From Pigmentiphaga sp. NML030171 (GTDB lineage: Bacteria; Pseudomonadota; Gammaproteobacteria; Burkholderiales; Burkholderiaceae_B): a stretch of DNA of 64,000 nucleotides. The notes under the pieces were generated by a model, which ran no database searches, was not told where the DNA came from, and worked only from the letters and a program-made list of their open reading frames with translations. How positions within the stretch are numbered: the stretch's first letter is position 1; each line of letters begins with the position of its first letter. The stretch covers positions 62,001 to 126,000 of the forward strand of contig NZ_NINX01000032.1 of NCBI RefSeq assembly GCF_002188635.1, written 5' to 3'. A program made the position numbers and the translations under genes. Positions 38,943 to 48,770 of this stretch are shown here, in pieces.

Positions 38943-38980
38943 GATCGTTTCCGGATGGTCGGGTTGAATGGGCGGCGGCG

Positions 38981-40294
38981 TCACGAGGCGCTGCCGTCGT
39001 CCAGGCGGTATTCGGCGCTGCGCGCGTGCGCCTGCAGCCCTTCGCCATAGGCCAGGGTGGCGGCGACGCGCCCCAGGGTCCGCGCGCCGGCGCCCGAGAC
39101 CTTGATCAGGCTGGATCGCTTCTGGAAATCGTACACGCCCAGCGGCGACGAGAACCGCGCGGTGCGCGAGGTCGGCAGCACGTGGTTGGGGCCGGCGCAG
39201 TAGTCGCCCAGCGACTCCGAGCTGTGGGTGCCCATGAAGATCGCGCCGGCGTGGCGGATCAGGTCAGCCCAGCACTCGGGCTCGGCGGTGGAGATTTCCA
39301 GGTGCTCGGGCGCGATGTCGTTGGCGATGGCGCAGGCTTCTTCCAGGTCGCGCACCAGGATCAGCGCGCCGCGGTTGGCCAGGCTGGTGCGGATGATGTC
39401 CGCGCGCGGCATCGTGGGCAGCAGCCGGGCGATGGCGGCCTCGACCTGCGCGATGTAGCCGGCGTCGGGGCACAGCAGGATGGCCTGGGCCAGTTCGTCG
39501 TGCTCGGCCTGCGAGAAGAGATCCATGGCGATCCAGTCGGCCGGCGTCCCGCCGTCGCAGATGACCAGGATCTCGCTGGGGCCGGCGATCATGTCTATGC
39601 CCACCGTGCCGTACACGCGCCGCTTGGCGGCGGCGACGTAGGCATTGCCGGGGCCCACGATCTTGTCGACCGGGACGATGGAAGGCGTGCCGTAGGCCAG
39701 CGCGCCGACCGCCTGGGCGCCGCCGATGGCGATCGCGCGGTCGACGCCGGCGATGGCGGCGGCGGCCAGCACCATGGGATTGCGCACGCCGTCGGGCGTG
39801 GGCGTGACCATGACGACCTCGCCCACGCCGGCCACCTTGGCCGGGATGGCGTTCATCAGCAGCGAGGACGGGTAGGCCGCCTTGCCGCCGGGCACGTACA
39901 GGCCCACGCGGTCGAGCGGGGTGACCTTCTGCCCCAGCACGGTGCCATCGGGCTCGGCGTAGGTCCAGGTCTCGGCCCGCTGGCGTTCGTGGTAGACCCG
40001 GATGCGGTCGGCGGCGGCCTCCAGGGCGGCGCGCTGCTCGCGCGGCAGCGCCTCCAGGGCCGCGATCCAGTCGGCGCGGGGAATGTCCAGTTCGCGGATG
40101 GACGCGGCCTGTACACGGTCGAAGCGGCGGGTGTATTCCAGCACCGCGCCATCGCCACGGGTGCGGACGTCCAGCAGGATGTCGGCCACGGCGCGTTCGA
40201 TGGACGCGTCCTCGGACGCTTCGAAGGCCAGCAGCGCGTGCAGGCGGGCTCGGAAGTCGTCGCTACGGGTATCGAGTCGGTTGATGAGGGACAT
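38981..40294 (-). CDS. hisD: Histidinol dehydrogenase HisD
   Basis: A 437-residue zinc enzyme for the last two steps (histidinol to histidine with two NAD). Seen: [45 protein letters not shown] with zinc ligands downstream in [11 protein letters not shown] and the C-terminal [18 protein letters not shown]. Full length. The 134-bp gap 40295-40428 to hisG is GC-rich and holds no gene. Confidence 0.97.
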   Translation of the reverse strand: MSLINRLDTRSDDFRARLHALLAFEASEDASIERAVADILLDVRTRGDGAVLEYTRRFDRVQAASIRELDIPRADWIAALEALPREQRAALEAAADRIRVYHERQRAETWTYAEPDGTVLGQKVTPLDRVGLYVPGGKAAYPSSLLMNAIPAKVAGVGEVVMVTPTPDGVRNPMVLAAAAIAGVDRAIAIGGAQAVGALAYGTPSIVPVDKIVGPGNAYVAAAKRRVYGTVGIDMIAGPSEILVICDGGTPADWIAMDLFSQAEHDELAQAILLCPDAGYIAQVEAAIARLLPTMPRADIIRTSLANRGALILVRDLEEACAIANDIAPEHLEISTAEPECWADLIRHAGAIFMGTHSSESLGDYCAGPNHVLPTSRTARFSSPLGVYDFQKRSSLIKVSGAGARTLGRVAATLAYGEGLQAHARSAEYRLDDGSAS

Positions 40295-40428
40295 ACGCTA
40301 GCTCTGCAAAATCGGTTTCCGGAAGGCAGCCCTGCCCCGCGCCGGCGGCGCGGGAGCGATGGACGACGCAGCCTCTGCATGGCGCGGCGGGCCGGCCGCG
40401 CGGCGAGCGCCCCGCGGATGCCGCCAGA

Positions 40429-41118
40429 TCAGGCCGGCATGGCCAGGCTGGCGCGCGCGAAGGCGTCGATCAGAGGCTGCAACCGGTGTCGCCGGGTCTT
40501 CAGGGCCGCCTGGTTGACCACCAGGCGAGACGATATGTCCATGATATCTTCGACCGCGACCAGGTTGTTGGCCCGCAATGTCCCACCGGTGGATACCAGG
40601 TCGACGATCACGTCGGCCAGCCCCACCAGCGGCGCGAGCTCCATCGACCCGTACAGCTTGATCAGGTCGACGTGCACTCCTTTCGCGGCGAAATGCTCGC
40701 GCGCGGCCTGCACGTACTTGGTCGCCACGCGCAGGCGGGCGCCCTGGCGCACCGCGCTGGCGTAGTCGAAACCCTCGGGCACGGCCACGCACAGCCGGCA
40801 CTTGCCGATGCGCAGGTCCACGGGCTGGTACAGGCCGCCCGGATGCTGGGCCGCATGTTCGATCAGCACGTCCTTGCCGGCCACCCCCAGGTCGGCGGCG
40901 CCGTACTGGACATAGGTGGGGACATCCGAGGCACGCACAATGATGATGCGCACGCCGGGGTCGCTGGTCGGCAGGATCAGCTTGCGGGACTTCTCCGGGT
41001 CCTCGGCCACCGTGATGCCGGCCTCGGCCAGCAGGGGCATGGTCTCGGTGAAGATGCGGCCCTTGGACAGCGCCAGGGTGATGGGCGTGTTCGGATCGGC
41101 CGGTGCGAAGGCGCTCAT
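40429..41118 (-). CDS. hisG: ATP phosphoribosyltransferase HisG, short form
   Basis: A 229-residue catalytic subunit for the first step of histidine synthesis. Seen: [31 protein letters not shown] and [17 protein letters not shown] (PRPP loop). At 229 residues it lacks the C-terminal regulatory domain of the long form, so it should need a HisZ subunit, which is not encoded here. Overlaps murA by 4 bp (ATGA). Confidence 0.96.
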   Translation of the reverse strand: MSAFAPADPNTPITLALSKGRIFTETMPLLAEAGITVAEDPEKSRKLILPTSDPGVRIIIVRASDVPTYVQYGAADLGVAGKDVLIEHAAQHPGGLYQPVDLRIGKCRLCVAVPEGFDYASAVRQGARLRVATKYVQAAREHFAAKGVHVDLIKLYGSMELAPLVGLADVIVDLVSTGGTLRANNLVAVEDIMDISSRLVVNQAALKTRRHRLQPLIDAFARASLAMPA

Positions 41119-42395
41119 CGTGCCTGCCCCCCGGATCCGCTCACGCGGCGGATGTCGGCGCCCAGCTGCAACAGCTTGCGCTCCATCTGCTCGTAGCCGC
41201 GGTCCAGGTGATAGATGCGGTCTATCGTGGTCTGGCCGTCGGCGACCAGGCCCGCGATGACCAGGCTGGCCGAGGCCCGCAGGTCGGTCGCCATGACGGT
41301 GGCGCCCGACAGGCCGGCCACGCCCTTGACCACGGCGGTATGGCCGTCGATCTCGATGTCCGCTCCCAGCCGGCGCAACTCCTGCACGTGCATGTAGCGG
41401 TTCTCGAAGATGGTCTCGGTGATGACCGCGGTTCCTTCTGCGATGGCATTCAGGGCCATCAGCTGGGCCTGCATGTCGGTCGCGAAGCCGGGATATTCCA
41501 GGGTGCGGAAACCCACCGCGCGCGGCCGGCCACTCATGCCCGCCTGCACCCAGTCGGTACCGCACTCGATGGCCAGCCCGGCCTCGGCCAGCTTGTCCAG
41601 CGTGGCGCCCATGCTGGCCGGATCGGCGTTGCGCAGCACGATCTCGCCACCCGCCGCGCCCACCGCGCACAGGAAGGTGCCGGCTTCGATGCGGTCCGGC
41701 ATGACCCGGTGGGTCGTGCCGTGCAACCGCGAGACGCCCTCGATGACGATGCGGTCCGTGCCGTGGCCGCTGATGCGGGCGCCCATCTTGATCAGCAGTT
41801 CCGCCAGGTCGACGATCTCGGGCTCGCGCGCGGCGTTCTCGAGCACCGTCAGCCCCTCGGCCAGCACGGCCGCCATCATCAGGTTTTCGGTGCCGGTCAC
41901 CGTGATCATGTCGGTGCGGATGGTGGCGCCCTTCAGGCGCTTGGCCCTGGCCACGACGAAGCCGTGCTCGATGCTGATCTCGGCTCCCATCGCCGCCAGC
42001 CCCTTGATGTGCTGGTCGATGGGACGCTGGCCGATGGCGCAGCCGCCGGGCAGGCTGACCCGGGCCTCGCCGAAACGCGCGACCAGCGGCCCGAGCACCA
42101 GGATCGAGGCGCGCATGGTCTTGACCAGCTCGTACGGCGCTTCCAGCGATTCGACCCGGGTGGCATCCAGCGTGACGCGGTCGCCCGGCTGGCCGGCGCG
42201 CTCGGCCTTCACGCCCAGTTGGCGCAGCAGGCGCAGCGTGGTGCCGATGTCGTTGAGCTGGGGGACGTTCTCGAGCGTGACCGCATCGGCGGTCAGCAGC
42301 GACGCGCACAGGCAAGGCAGCGCGGCGTTCTTCGCCCCCGACACCTCGACCTCGCCACGCAGAGGGCGACCGCCGGTGATCTGCAGCTTATCCAT
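41115..42395 (-). CDS. murA: UDP-N-acetylglucosamine 1-carboxyvinyltransferase MurA
   Basis: A 426-residue enzyme for the first committed step of peptidoglycan synthesis; target of fosfomycin. Active-site Cys119 in [17 protein letters not shown]-terminal KITGGxxLxG-type [21 protein letters not shown]. Overlaps the BolA-family gene by 1 bp (TAATG). The bolA-murA-hisG order is standard in this bacterial group. Confidence 0.98.
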   Translation of the reverse strand: MDKLQITGGRPLRGEVEVSGAKNAALPCLCASLLTADAVTLENVPQLNDIGTTLRLLRQLGVKAERAGQPGDRVTLDATRVESLEAPYELVKTMRASILVLGPLVARFGEARVSLPGGCAIGQRPIDQHIKGLAAMGAEISIEHGFVVARAKRLKGATIRTDMITVTGTENLMMAAVLAEGLTVLENAAREPEIVDLAELLIKMGARISGHGTDRIVIEGVSRLHGTTHRVMPDRIEAGTFLCAVGAAGGEIVLRNADPASMGATLDKLAEAGLAIECGTDWVQAGMSGRPRAVGFRTLEYPGFATDMQAQLMALNAIAEGTAVITETIFENRYMHVQELRRLGADIEIDGHTAVVKGVAGLSGATVMATDLRASASLVIAGLVADGQTTIDRIYHLDRGYEQMERKLLQLGADIRRVSGSGGQAR

Positions 42396-42640
42396 TAATT
42401 GCCCGCCTTGAATTCCTGGGGAGTGAGGGTGCGCATCGACAAGGCATGGATTTCTTCCCGCATGCGTTCGCCCAGCGCGGCATAGACCAGTTGGTGCCGC
42501 GCGATGGGGCGCTTGCCCGCGAATTCGGCGCTGACGATGACCGCCTCGAAGTGCTGGCCATCGCCCTGCACGTCGACATGTTCACAGGGCAGTCCGTCGA
42601 GGATGTATTGCCGGACCTGCTCCGGAGTCGGAAGAGTCAT
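42395..42640 (-). CDS. BolA family protein (IbaG-like)
   Basis: An 81-residue alpha-beta protein. The conserved region [31 protein letters not shown], ending with the invariant RHQLVY-type His, and [12 protein letters not shown] are diagnostic. IbaG/BolA proteins bind monothiol glutaredoxin and iron-sulfur clusters; placement before murA fits IbaG. It follows the ABC permease by 4 bp. Confidence 0.94.
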   Translation of the reverse strand: MTLPTPEQVRQYILDGLPCEHVDVQGDGQHFEAVIVSAEFAGKRPIARHQLVYAALGERMREEIHALSMRTLTPQEFKAGN

Positions 42641-42644
42641 GCTT

Positions 42645-43502
42645 TCAGTAACGCAGTTTGTAGCCGGTGGACAACAGGCGCAGCGCGAACCCGGCCACCA
42701 CCAGGAACGTCCCCGCGACCACCGCCAGGCTGTGCCAGGGGGTGACGTCGGAGACCCCGAAAAACCCGTAGCGGAAGCCGTCTATGGTGTAGAAGATCGG
42801 ATTCCAGTGCGACACCGCCTGCCAGAACGGCGGCAGCGAGTGCACGGAATAGAATACCCCGGACAGGAAGGTTGCCGGCATGATCAGGAAATTCTGGAAG
42901 GCCGCCATCTGGTCGAACTTCTCGGCCCAGATCCCGGCCACCAGCCCCAGCACGCCCATGATGCCGCTGCCCAGCACCGCGAACACCAGCATCCAAAGCG
43001 GTTCGGCGAAATGCGGCGCGGCGAAGAACAGCGACACCGCGTAGATTCCCAGCCCGACGAACAGGGCGCGCACGATGGCGGCCAGCACGTAGGCCCAGAA
43101 CACTTCCCAGTGCGTCAGCGGCGGCAGCAGCATGAAGACCAGGTTGCCCGTGACGCGGCTTTGCATCAGCGACGACGAGGAGTTGGCGAACGCGTTCTGC
43201 AGCATGCTCATCATCATGAGCCCCGGGATCAGGAAGGCGGTGTACGGCACGGTGCCATACACCGTGACGCGGCCTTCCAGCACGTGGGCGAAGATCAGCA
43301 GGTACAGCACCGCCGTCATCACCGGCGCGCCCACGGTCTGGAATCCTACCTTCCAGAAGCGCAGCATTTCCTTGTAGAACAACGTCAGGAAGCCGGAGCC
43401 CGCGTTCAGGTTGGGCTGCAGGCCGACGAAGCCCGCCGGCTTGCCGGCCTCGGAACCCGTGGTGGAAACGCCGCTCTCGGGCGGCCGTGCGACGACGCTC
43501 AT
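42645..43502 (-). CDS. ABC-2 type exporter permease, YadH-like
   Basis: A 285-residue inner-membrane protein with six helices and the ABC-2 signature near the C-terminus (PATFLSGVFYSVHSLPPFWQ). It pairs with the ATPase upstream, with a 4-bp start/stop overlap. The E. coli pair YadGH is uncharacterised; the position between mla and murA suggests an envelope lipid or glycan role, an inference. Confidence 0.92.
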   Translation of the reverse strand: MSVVARPPESGVSTTGSEAGKPAGFVGLQPNLNAGSGFLTLFYKEMLRFWKVGFQTVGAPVMTAVLYLLIFAHVLEGRVTVYGTVPYTAFLIPGLMMMSMLQNAFANSSSSLMQSRVTGNLVFMLLPPLTHWEVFWAYVLAAIVRALFVGLGIYAVSLFFAAPHFAEPLWMLVFAVLGSGIMGVLGLVAGIWAEKFDQMAAFQNFLIMPATFLSGVFYSVHSLPPFWQAVSHWNPIFYTIDGFRYGFFGVSDVTPWHSLAVVAGTFLVVAGFALRLLSTGYKLRY

Positions 43503-44488
43503 GCCGCCTTCTCCAGCGACGCCGAGGCGGAGTCCCCGTGCATGATGTTCAGGAAAGCATCCTCGAGATCGGCGGGCAGCACTTCGATGCCGTCGATGAT
43601 CCCGCCGGCCGTGCGGACCTGCGCCAGCAGGGACTCCAGTTCCGTGCTGTTGTCCAGGCGCAGCACCGCGCGGTTGTCCTGGCGCTGCACCAGCTTCTCG
43701 TCCAGGGTGCGGCTCTTGCCCGCAGGCCACCCCGATGCGCCCATGTGCAGCACCAGGCGCGAACCGCCGACCTTGGCCAGCAGCGCCCGCGTGGTATCCA
43801 ATGCCACGATGCGGCCGGCCTTGAGCATGGCGATGCGGCCGCACAGTTCCTCGGCCTCTTCCAGGTAATGGGTGGTGAGCAGGATGGTGTGGCCCATGCG
43901 GTTCAGGCGCGAGATGAACTGCCACAGCGTACGCCGCAGGTCCACGTCCACGCCGGCGGTGGGCTCGTCCAGCACGATCACGGGCGGCCGGTGCACCAGC
44001 GCCTGCGCCACCAGCACCCGCCGCTTCATGCCGCCCGACAGCGCGCGCATGTTGTCGTCGGCCTTGGAGGTCAGGCCCAGGTTTTCCAGGATCTCGTCGA
44101 TCCAGTCGTCATTGTTGCGCAGCCCGAAATAGCCCGACTGGATGCGCAGCGTCTCGCGGACCGTGAAGAACGGGTCGAACACCAGCTCCTGCGGCACCAC
44201 GCCCAGTGCCCGGCGGGAGGCGCGGAACTGGGACACGACGTCGTAGCCGCAGATGGATACCTGGCCCGTGGTCGCGCGCGACAAGCCCGCCAGGATCGCG
44301 ATCAGCGAGGTCTTGCCCGCGCCGTTCGGCCCCAGCAGCCCGAAGAATTCGCCCTGGGCGATGTCCAGGCTGACATCGTTCAGCGCCTGGAACCCATCCA
44401 CCGCCTGGCCAGCGCCCACGCGCCGCCACAGGCTGGTCTGCCTGGGGTACACCTTGGAAACATGCTCGATGCGAACGGCGGATGACAT
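43499..44488 (-). CDS. ABC exporter ATPase, YadG-like
   Basis: A 329-residue ATPase. Walker [10 protein letters not shown], signature LSGGMKRRV, Walker B VIVLDEPTAGVD, H-loop TTHYLEEAEEL. A C-terminal domain (about 230-329) fits the DrrA-type exporter class. The start at 44488 gives MSSAVRIEHVSKVY. A -10 hexamer and a hairpin lie just upstream, so it may start its own transcript. Confidence 0.93.
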   Translation of the reverse strand: MSSAVRIEHVSKVYPRQTSLWRRVGAGQAVDGFQALNDVSLDIAQGEFFGLLGPNGAGKTSLIAILAGLSRATTGQVSICGYDVVSQFRASRRALGVVPQELVFDPFFTVRETLRIQSGYFGLRNNDDWIDEILENLGLTSKADDNMRALSGGMKRRVLVAQALVHRPPVIVLDEPTAGVDVDLRRTLWQFISRLNRMGHTILLTTHYLEEAEELCGRIAMLKAGRIVALDTTRALLAKVGGSRLVLHMGASGWPAGKSRTLDEKLVQRQDNRAVLRLDNSTELESLLAQVRTAGGIIDGIEVLPADLEDAFLNIMHGDSASASLEKAA

Positions 44489-44536
44489 GGCTTGATCAGA
44501 AAACACTACCGCGCCGGGAGGGCCTCGCAGCCCCCT

Positions 44537-44565
44537 AAAAAGCGCAAATCCCGGCAAACGCCGGG
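44537..44565 (-). terminator. Hairpin with T run before the YadG-like gene
   Basis: On the minus strand CCCGGC-GTTT-GCCGGG (44565-44550) is followed after 8 nt by TTTTT (44541-44537). It could end the mla transcript. Because a TATAAT lies only about 10 bp upstream of it, it might instead act as an attenuator in the leader of the YadG-like gene. Confidence 0.5.
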
Positions 44566-44574
44566 CAATTCCCC

Positions 44575-44580
44575 ATTATA
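44575..44580 (-). promoter_or_regulatory. Consensus -10 hexamer (TATAAT) upstream of the YadG-like gene
   Basis: The minus strand reads TATAAT, a perfect -10, at 44580-44575. The best upstream -35 candidates (TCTTGC at 17 bp, TTGCTG at 15 bp) are weak. Transcription would begin near 44568. Confidence 0.45.
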
Positions 44581-44622
44581 GAGGATGGTCGGAAACAGCA
44601 AGAGCTGACTACCCGGCCTACC

Positions 44623-44695
44623 CCAGGGCACCGCGGATCCGGCTTTGCCGGTCCGCCAGTGCCGCCCCTGGGGGCACGCGTCAGCGCGTAGGGGG
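44623..44695. repeat. Single intergenic module after mlaC
   Basis: Module with the CCCCCTACG end at 44695 directly touching the mlaC stop codon, and its CCAGGGCACC inner end at the left. Includes the GCGGATCCGGC/GCCGGTCCGCC stem and a CCCC..GGGG hairpin. Confidence 0.85.
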
Positions 44696-45361
44696 TCATT
44701 TGAATGCAGCGTTCCGCTCCGCCAGCGACTTGATCAGGCCGTCGACGCCGTTTTGGCCGATCTGCTGCGAGAACTGGTTGCGATAGTTCTCGATCAGCCA
44801 TACGCCCAGCACGTTGACGTCGTAGATCTTCCAGCCCTGGCCCGCCTTCTCCATGCGGTAGTCCACGGGGATGGGATCGCCGGCCGGCTGCTTGATCACG
44901 GTCTTGACCACCACGTCGGTGGCGTCGGCCGGGTAGTGCGAGGGCCGCAGTTCCACCGCGGTCTGCTGCTTCACGGACGAGACCGCGCCGCTATAGGTGC
45001 GCACCAGGGTAGTGCGGAATTCCTTGACCAGCGCCTTCTGCTGCTCGGGCGTCGCCTGGCGCCAGTAGCGGCCGGCGGCCAGCCGGGTCGTCTTTTCGAA
45101 GTCGACGTACGGCAGGATCTTCTGGTCCACCAGCTGCAGCAGGCGCTGCGGATTGCCGGACTGCACCGACGGATCGGCCTTGATGGCGGCCAGCACTTCG
45201 CCCGTGACCTGCTGGATCAGCGCCTCGGGCGTACCGGCGCCCTGCGCCCGGGCCGCCTGCATGGCGCCCATGGCCAGGATGACGCCGGCGGCCAGCGCCA
45301 GCAGCCAGTTCAGGATCCGGGGCGCGGCCGCCGCGGGCATCGTCATGTTTTTTGAAATCAT
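44696..45361 (-). CDS. mlaC: Phospholipid transport periplasmic shuttle MlaC
   Basis: A 221-residue periplasmic protein (Ttg2D family) that carries phospholipid between the outer-membrane MlaA complex and the inner-membrane MlaFED. A signal peptide is cleaved near QAARAQG (about 40). The body has ILPYVDFEKTTRLAAGRYW and WKIYDVNVLGVWLIENYR, hallmarks of the family. An AAGGA site precedes the start at 45361, 8 bp after mlaA. Confidence 0.96.
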   Translation of the reverse strand: MISKNMTMPAAAAPRILNWLLALAAGVILAMGAMQAARAQGAGTPEALIQQVTGEVLAAIKADPSVQSGNPQRLLQLVDQKILPYVDFEKTTRLAAGRYWRQATPEQQKALVKEFRTTLVRTYSGAVSSVKQQTAVELRPSHYPADATDVVVKTVIKQPAGDPIPVDYRMEKAGQGWKIYDVNVLGVWLIENYRNQFSQQIGQNGVDGLIKSLAERNAAFK

Positions 45362-45369
45362 GGAAATCC

Positions 45370-46161
45370 TTACTTTTGCGGTGCACCCGACGCCGGAGCG
45401 GGCGCCGCGGCATCGTCATCGTCGTCGTAGTTGGGCAGAGAATAGTCCGGCAACGCCCCCTCCGCGCCGCTGGCGCCGCGGATCAGGCTGGCGCGCCGCT
45501 GCAGGTAGGCATCGCGGGTGAAGGTGTAGGGATCCAGGGCGACCTGGTCGAGCAGGTTGCCCACTTCGAGCAGGTTGGCGCGCGCGTTCACGACACGCAG
45601 GCCGTAGACGCTGTTGCGCACGGGCACGTTGTCGATATTGCCGACGGCCACCGGATCGGCCAGGAAATCGACCGCCGTGCCGCCCGCGTCGCGGATGGTG
45701 CTGGGCCCCAGCAGCGGCAGCACCAGGTACGGGCCGGCGCCGACGCCCCAGACGCCCAGGGTCTGCCCGAAATCGGCCTTGTTGCGGGGCAGGCCGTTCT
45801 GCGTGGCGAGGTCAAAGCAGCCGAACACGCCCATCGTAGTGTTCAGCAGGACGCGGAAGGTGGTGTTGATGCCGTCCGGCGCACGGTTCTGCAGGAAGCT
45901 GTTGATGGCCGACATCACGTCGCCCACGTTGGCGAACATGTTGCGCACGCAGCTTCGCACCGGCGACGGCACCACGTTCACGTAGCCCTGCGCCACCGGC
46001 TTGAGCACGGCGCGATCGACCGTGTCGTTGAACTTGTACATGCTGCGGTTGAATCCCTCCAGGGGATCCCGCGGGTCGGCCGGCCGCCCTTCCGGGGCGG
46101 TGGCACAGCCCGCCAGCCCTGCCGCCAGCATCAATGCCAGGATTTTCTTATTCATCTTCAT
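45370..46161 (-). CDS. mlaA: Outer-membrane phospholipid lipoprotein MlaA (VacJ)
   Basis: A 263-residue lipoprotein that extracts misplaced phospholipids from the outer leaflet. Lipobox LAGC (Cys about residue 18). Body: DPLEGFNRSMYKFNDTVD and FGQTLGVWGVGAGPYLVLPLLGPSTIRD, both diagnostic. The C-terminus is an Asp-rich then Ala/Pro tail. The start at 46161 (MKMNKKIL) is set by the signal peptide. In E. coli mlaA is unlinked; here it is inside the mla cluster. Confidence 0.96.
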   Translation of the reverse strand: MKMNKKILALMLAAGLAGCATAPEGRPADPRDPLEGFNRSMYKFNDTVDRAVLKPVAQGYVNVVPSPVRSCVRNMFANVGDVMSAINSFLQNRAPDGINTTFRVLLNTTMGVFGCFDLATQNGLPRNKADFGQTLGVWGVGAGPYLVLPLLGPSTIRDAGGTAVDFLADPVAVGNIDNVPVRNSVYGLRVVNARANLLEVGNLLDQVALDPYTFTRDAYLQRRASLIRGASGAEGALPDYSLPNYDDDDDAAAPAPASGAPQK

Positions 46162-46171
46162 ACACTCGTCG

Positions 46172-46690
46172 TCATTTCGCGGCGGGCTCTGCCGAGCCCG
46201 CGGAACCGCCTTCCGCCGGCTTGCCGGTACCACCCTCGGCAGCCTTGCTGTAGAGGAACTGGCTGATCAGGTTCTCCAGCACGACCGCGCTCTGGGTATA
46301 GCGGATCTTGTCGCCGGGGGCGAAATTCTTGTCGTCGCCGCCCGGTTCGATGCCGATGTACTGCTCGCCCAGCAGCCCCGAGGTCAGGATCTTGGCGGAC
46401 GAATCGGTGGGAAACTGGTAGCGCGCGTCCAGGTCCAGCGTGACCACGCCCTGGAACATCTTGTCGTCGAACGCGATGCTGGACACCCGCCCCACGACCA
46501 CGCCGGCGCTCTTGACCGCCGCGCGCGGCTTGAGCCCACCGATGTTGTCGAAATTGGCCGTCACCGCATAGGTCTTGCCCACCGACAGCACGCTCAGCAG
46601 GTTGCCTGCCTTCAAGGCCAGGAAGACCAGGGCGAGTGCGCCCACCAGCACGAATATTCCCACCCAGAGATCGACTTTTTCTCGCGACAT
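46172..46690 (-). CDS. mlaD: Phospholipid transport MCE-domain protein MlaD
   Basis: A 172-residue inner-membrane-anchored MCE protein; hexamers form a lipid channel above MlaFE. One N-terminal helix (VDLWVGIFVLVGALALVFLA), then the MCE domain (about 38-115; NIGGLKPRAAVKSAGVVVGRV). An Ala/Gly-rich tail ends it. GGAGGAA precedes the ATG at 46690. Confidence 0.96.
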   Translation of the reverse strand: MSREKVDLWVGIFVLVGALALVFLALKAGNLLSVLSVGKTYAVTANFDNIGGLKPRAAVKSAGVVVGRVSSIAFDDKMFQGVVTLDLDARYQFPTDSSAKILTSGLLGEQYIGIEPGGDDKNFAPGDKIRYTQSAVVLENLISQFLYSKAAEGGTGKPAEGGSAGSAEPAAK

Positions 46691-46775
46691 CTCGTATTCC
46701 TCCGGTACCCCGCCCACGCGGCGGGTCCCTAAGCCAATTGCTTGCAACGGCCGCCCGACGGGCGCCGCGCCTTGT

Positions 46776-47561
46776 TTAGTTGCCGAACATCCAGGCCGTC
46801 AGCAGGAAGTCCAGGCCCAGCACCGCCAGCGACCCGGCCACGACGGTACGCGTGGTCGCGCGCGACACGCCCTCGGGCGTGGCCTTGGCGTAATAGCCCT
46901 GGTAGAGCGCGATCAGCGTGACCGCCACCCCGAAGACGATGCTCTTGAGCACGCCGTTGCCCACGTCCTTCCAGACATCGACGCCATTCTGCATTTGCGA
47001 CCAGAAGGCGCCGTCATCCACGCCGATGAGCAGCACGCCCACGCCCCAGCCGCCCAGGATACCGACCGCGGAAAACACCGCCGCCAGCAGCGGCATGGCG
47101 ATGATGCCGCCCCAGAAGCGCGGCGCCAGCACCCGGCGCACGGGATCCACGGCCATGACCTCCATGGCCGACAGTTGCTCGCCCGCCTTCATCAGGCCGA
47201 TTTCGGCGGTCAGCGAGGTGCCGGCTCGGCCGGCGAACAGCAGCGCGGTCACGACCGGGCCCAGCTCACGCACCAGGCTGAGCGCGACCAGCAGGCCCAG
47301 CGCCTGCTCGGAACCGTAGCGGTTCAGGGTGTAGTACCCCTGCAGCCCCAGCACGAAGCCGACGAACAGGCCGGATACGGCGATGATCACCAGCGAATAG
47401 TTGCCGATGAAGTGGATCTGCTGCACCACCAGCCGCGGACGGCGCAGCGCGGTGCCGCTCTTGAACAGCAACTCGATGAAAAACCGGGCAAAGGTGCCCA
47501 GGCCGACCAGCGATGCGCGCGTGCCGGCGCCCACCGAGATCAGGAAACGGGTCAGGGCCAT
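46776..47561 (-). CDS. mlaE: Phospholipid transport permease MlaE
   Basis: A 261-residue inner-membrane permease of the MlaE family with about five helices. Conserved segments: [26 protein letters not shown] and the short helix [25 protein letters not shown] that meets MlaF. Its start overlaps the mlaF stop by 1 bp (TGATG). Confidence 0.96.
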   Translation of the reverse strand: MALTRFLISVGAGTRASLVGLGTFARFFIELLFKSGTALRRPRLVVQQIHFIGNYSLVIIAVSGLFVGFVLGLQGYYTLNRYGSEQALGLLVALSLVRELGPVVTALLFAGRAGTSLTAEIGLMKAGEQLSAMEVMAVDPVRRVLAPRFWGGIIAMPLLAAVFSAVGILGGWGVGVLLIGVDDGAFWSQMQNGVDVWKDVGNGVLKSIVFGVAVTLIALYQGYYAKATPEGVSRATTRTVVAGSLAVLGLDFLLTAWMFGN

Positions 47562-48403
47562 CAGCGCACCCTCCGCTGGCGCTCGAGCCAGGCCTGGTAG
47601 GCAGGCGTTTCGGGATACTGGAAAGCCACCGGGCCGTCGGGCTCGCCGTGGAGGAACTGGTGCACGAACGGATCCTGCGACGCGGACAGTTCGGCCGGCG
47701 TACCGCCGGCGACGACGGTCCCGCGCCCCAGCAGGTAGACCTGGTCCGTGATGTGGAAGGACTCCTGCACGTCGTGCGTGATCAGCACCGACGCGCAGCC
47801 CAGCCGGTCGGTCATGGTCCGGATCAACTGGGCGGTCACGCCCATGGAGATGGGGTCCAGGCCGGCGAACGGTTCGTCATACAGGATCAGCTCGGGTTCC
47901 AGCACCACGGCTCGCGCCAGCGCGACCCGGCGCGCCATGCCGCCCGAGATTTCCGAGGTCCGCAGGAAGGCGGCCGCCTTCAGGCCCACGGCGTCCAGCT
48001 TGGACAACACCCGTTCCAGGATTTGCTGTTCGGTCATGGAGGTGTGCTCGCGCAACGGGAACGCCACGTTCTCATAGACGTCCAGGTCCGTGAACAGCGC
48101 CCCCTGCTGGAACAGCACGCCCATGCGCTTGCGCAGATCGAACAGGCGGTCGCCCGACAACTGCCCGATATCCTCGCCCAGCACAAACGCCCTGCCCGCC
48201 TGGGGCGGCAACTGGCCCGTGGCCGCGCGCAGCAGCGTGGTCTTGCCCGACCCGGAGCCGCCCATGATGGCCACCACCTGCCCGCGACGGACCTGCATGT
48301 CGACGTCCCGCAGGATGACACGGTCGCCATAGCCCACCGACAGGCCGTCGAAGGCTAGCGCCACATCGGTGGGGGAATGCGTAGATCGTGCCGAATCAGG
48401 CAT
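47561..48403 (-). CDS. mlaF: Phospholipid transport ATPase MlaF
   Basis: A 280-residue ATPase. Walker [10 protein letters not shown], signature ISGGMARRV (Leu replaced by Ile), Walker [15 protein letters not shown]-loop LITHDVQES. First gene of the mla operon mlaF-mlaE-mlaD-mlaA-mlaC. No STAS-domain mlaB is found in the cluster. Confidence 0.96.
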   Translation of the reverse strand: MPDSARSTHSPTDVALAFDGLSVGYGDRVILRDVDMQVRRGQVVAIMGGSGSGKTTLLRAATGQLPPQAGRAFVLGEDIGQLSGDRLFDLRKRMGVLFQQGALFTDLDVYENVAFPLREHTSMTEQQILERVLSKLDAVGLKAAAFLRTSEISGGMARRVALARAVVLEPELILYDEPFAGLDPISMGVTAQLIRTMTDRLGCASVLITHDVQESFHITDQVYLLGRGTVVAGGTPAELSASQDPFVHQFLHGEPDGPVAFQYPETPAYQAWLERQRRVR

Positions 48404-48700
48404 GTAGAGGCAAGAAGAGTTGAAAAGATGGGCGTTGCTTGCAAAAAACCGGTGGGTTCGAGGGGAATCCAGCGGGGGATTCTAACAGCAGCACGCCTGG
48501 GCACCGTGCTAACCCTTAGGCAGCAGCGGGTTTTGTCCCCCGGCGCATACGCCGCGATTTGCCGGCGGCGCATGCTCGTCCTGTCCATGGCGCGCCGAAG
48601 CCCGGCATGGCCCATGGAAGAGTGCAGATTATGAACCACGGCGCCCCGCGCCGGTTTACGTTTTTACAACAAACGCCCGGCTCGCCGGTGTATCCACATG
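48404..48700. promoter_or_regulatory. Region upstream of mlaF
   Basis: About 300 bp without a gene. It must hold the mla promoter. A TAGAAT hexamer on the minus strand at 48484-48479 is the best -10, but no good -35 fits. Small open frames here have no coding character. Nothing else recognised. Confidence 0.35.
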
Positions 48701-48763
48701 AAAAACGCCCCGAGGTCCGGCCGGACGACTCGGGGCATGATGCCACCGCGCTTTTAAGCGCGG
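48701..48763 (-). terminator. Terminator of gltBD
   Basis: On the minus strand GCCCCGAG (48736-48729) pairs with CTCGGGGC (48714-48707), followed by GTTTTT. A second perfect palindrome, CCGCGCTT-TT-AAGCGCGG (48746-48763), lies just after the gltD stop. The first is a textbook Rho-independent terminator. Confidence 0.8.
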
Positions 48764-48770
48764 ATTAATG

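Noticed and set aside
44535-44801. Possible mlaB-like frame between mlaC and the YadG-like gene
   Set aside because: The 88 residues show no STAS motif and are mostly translated repeat sequence.
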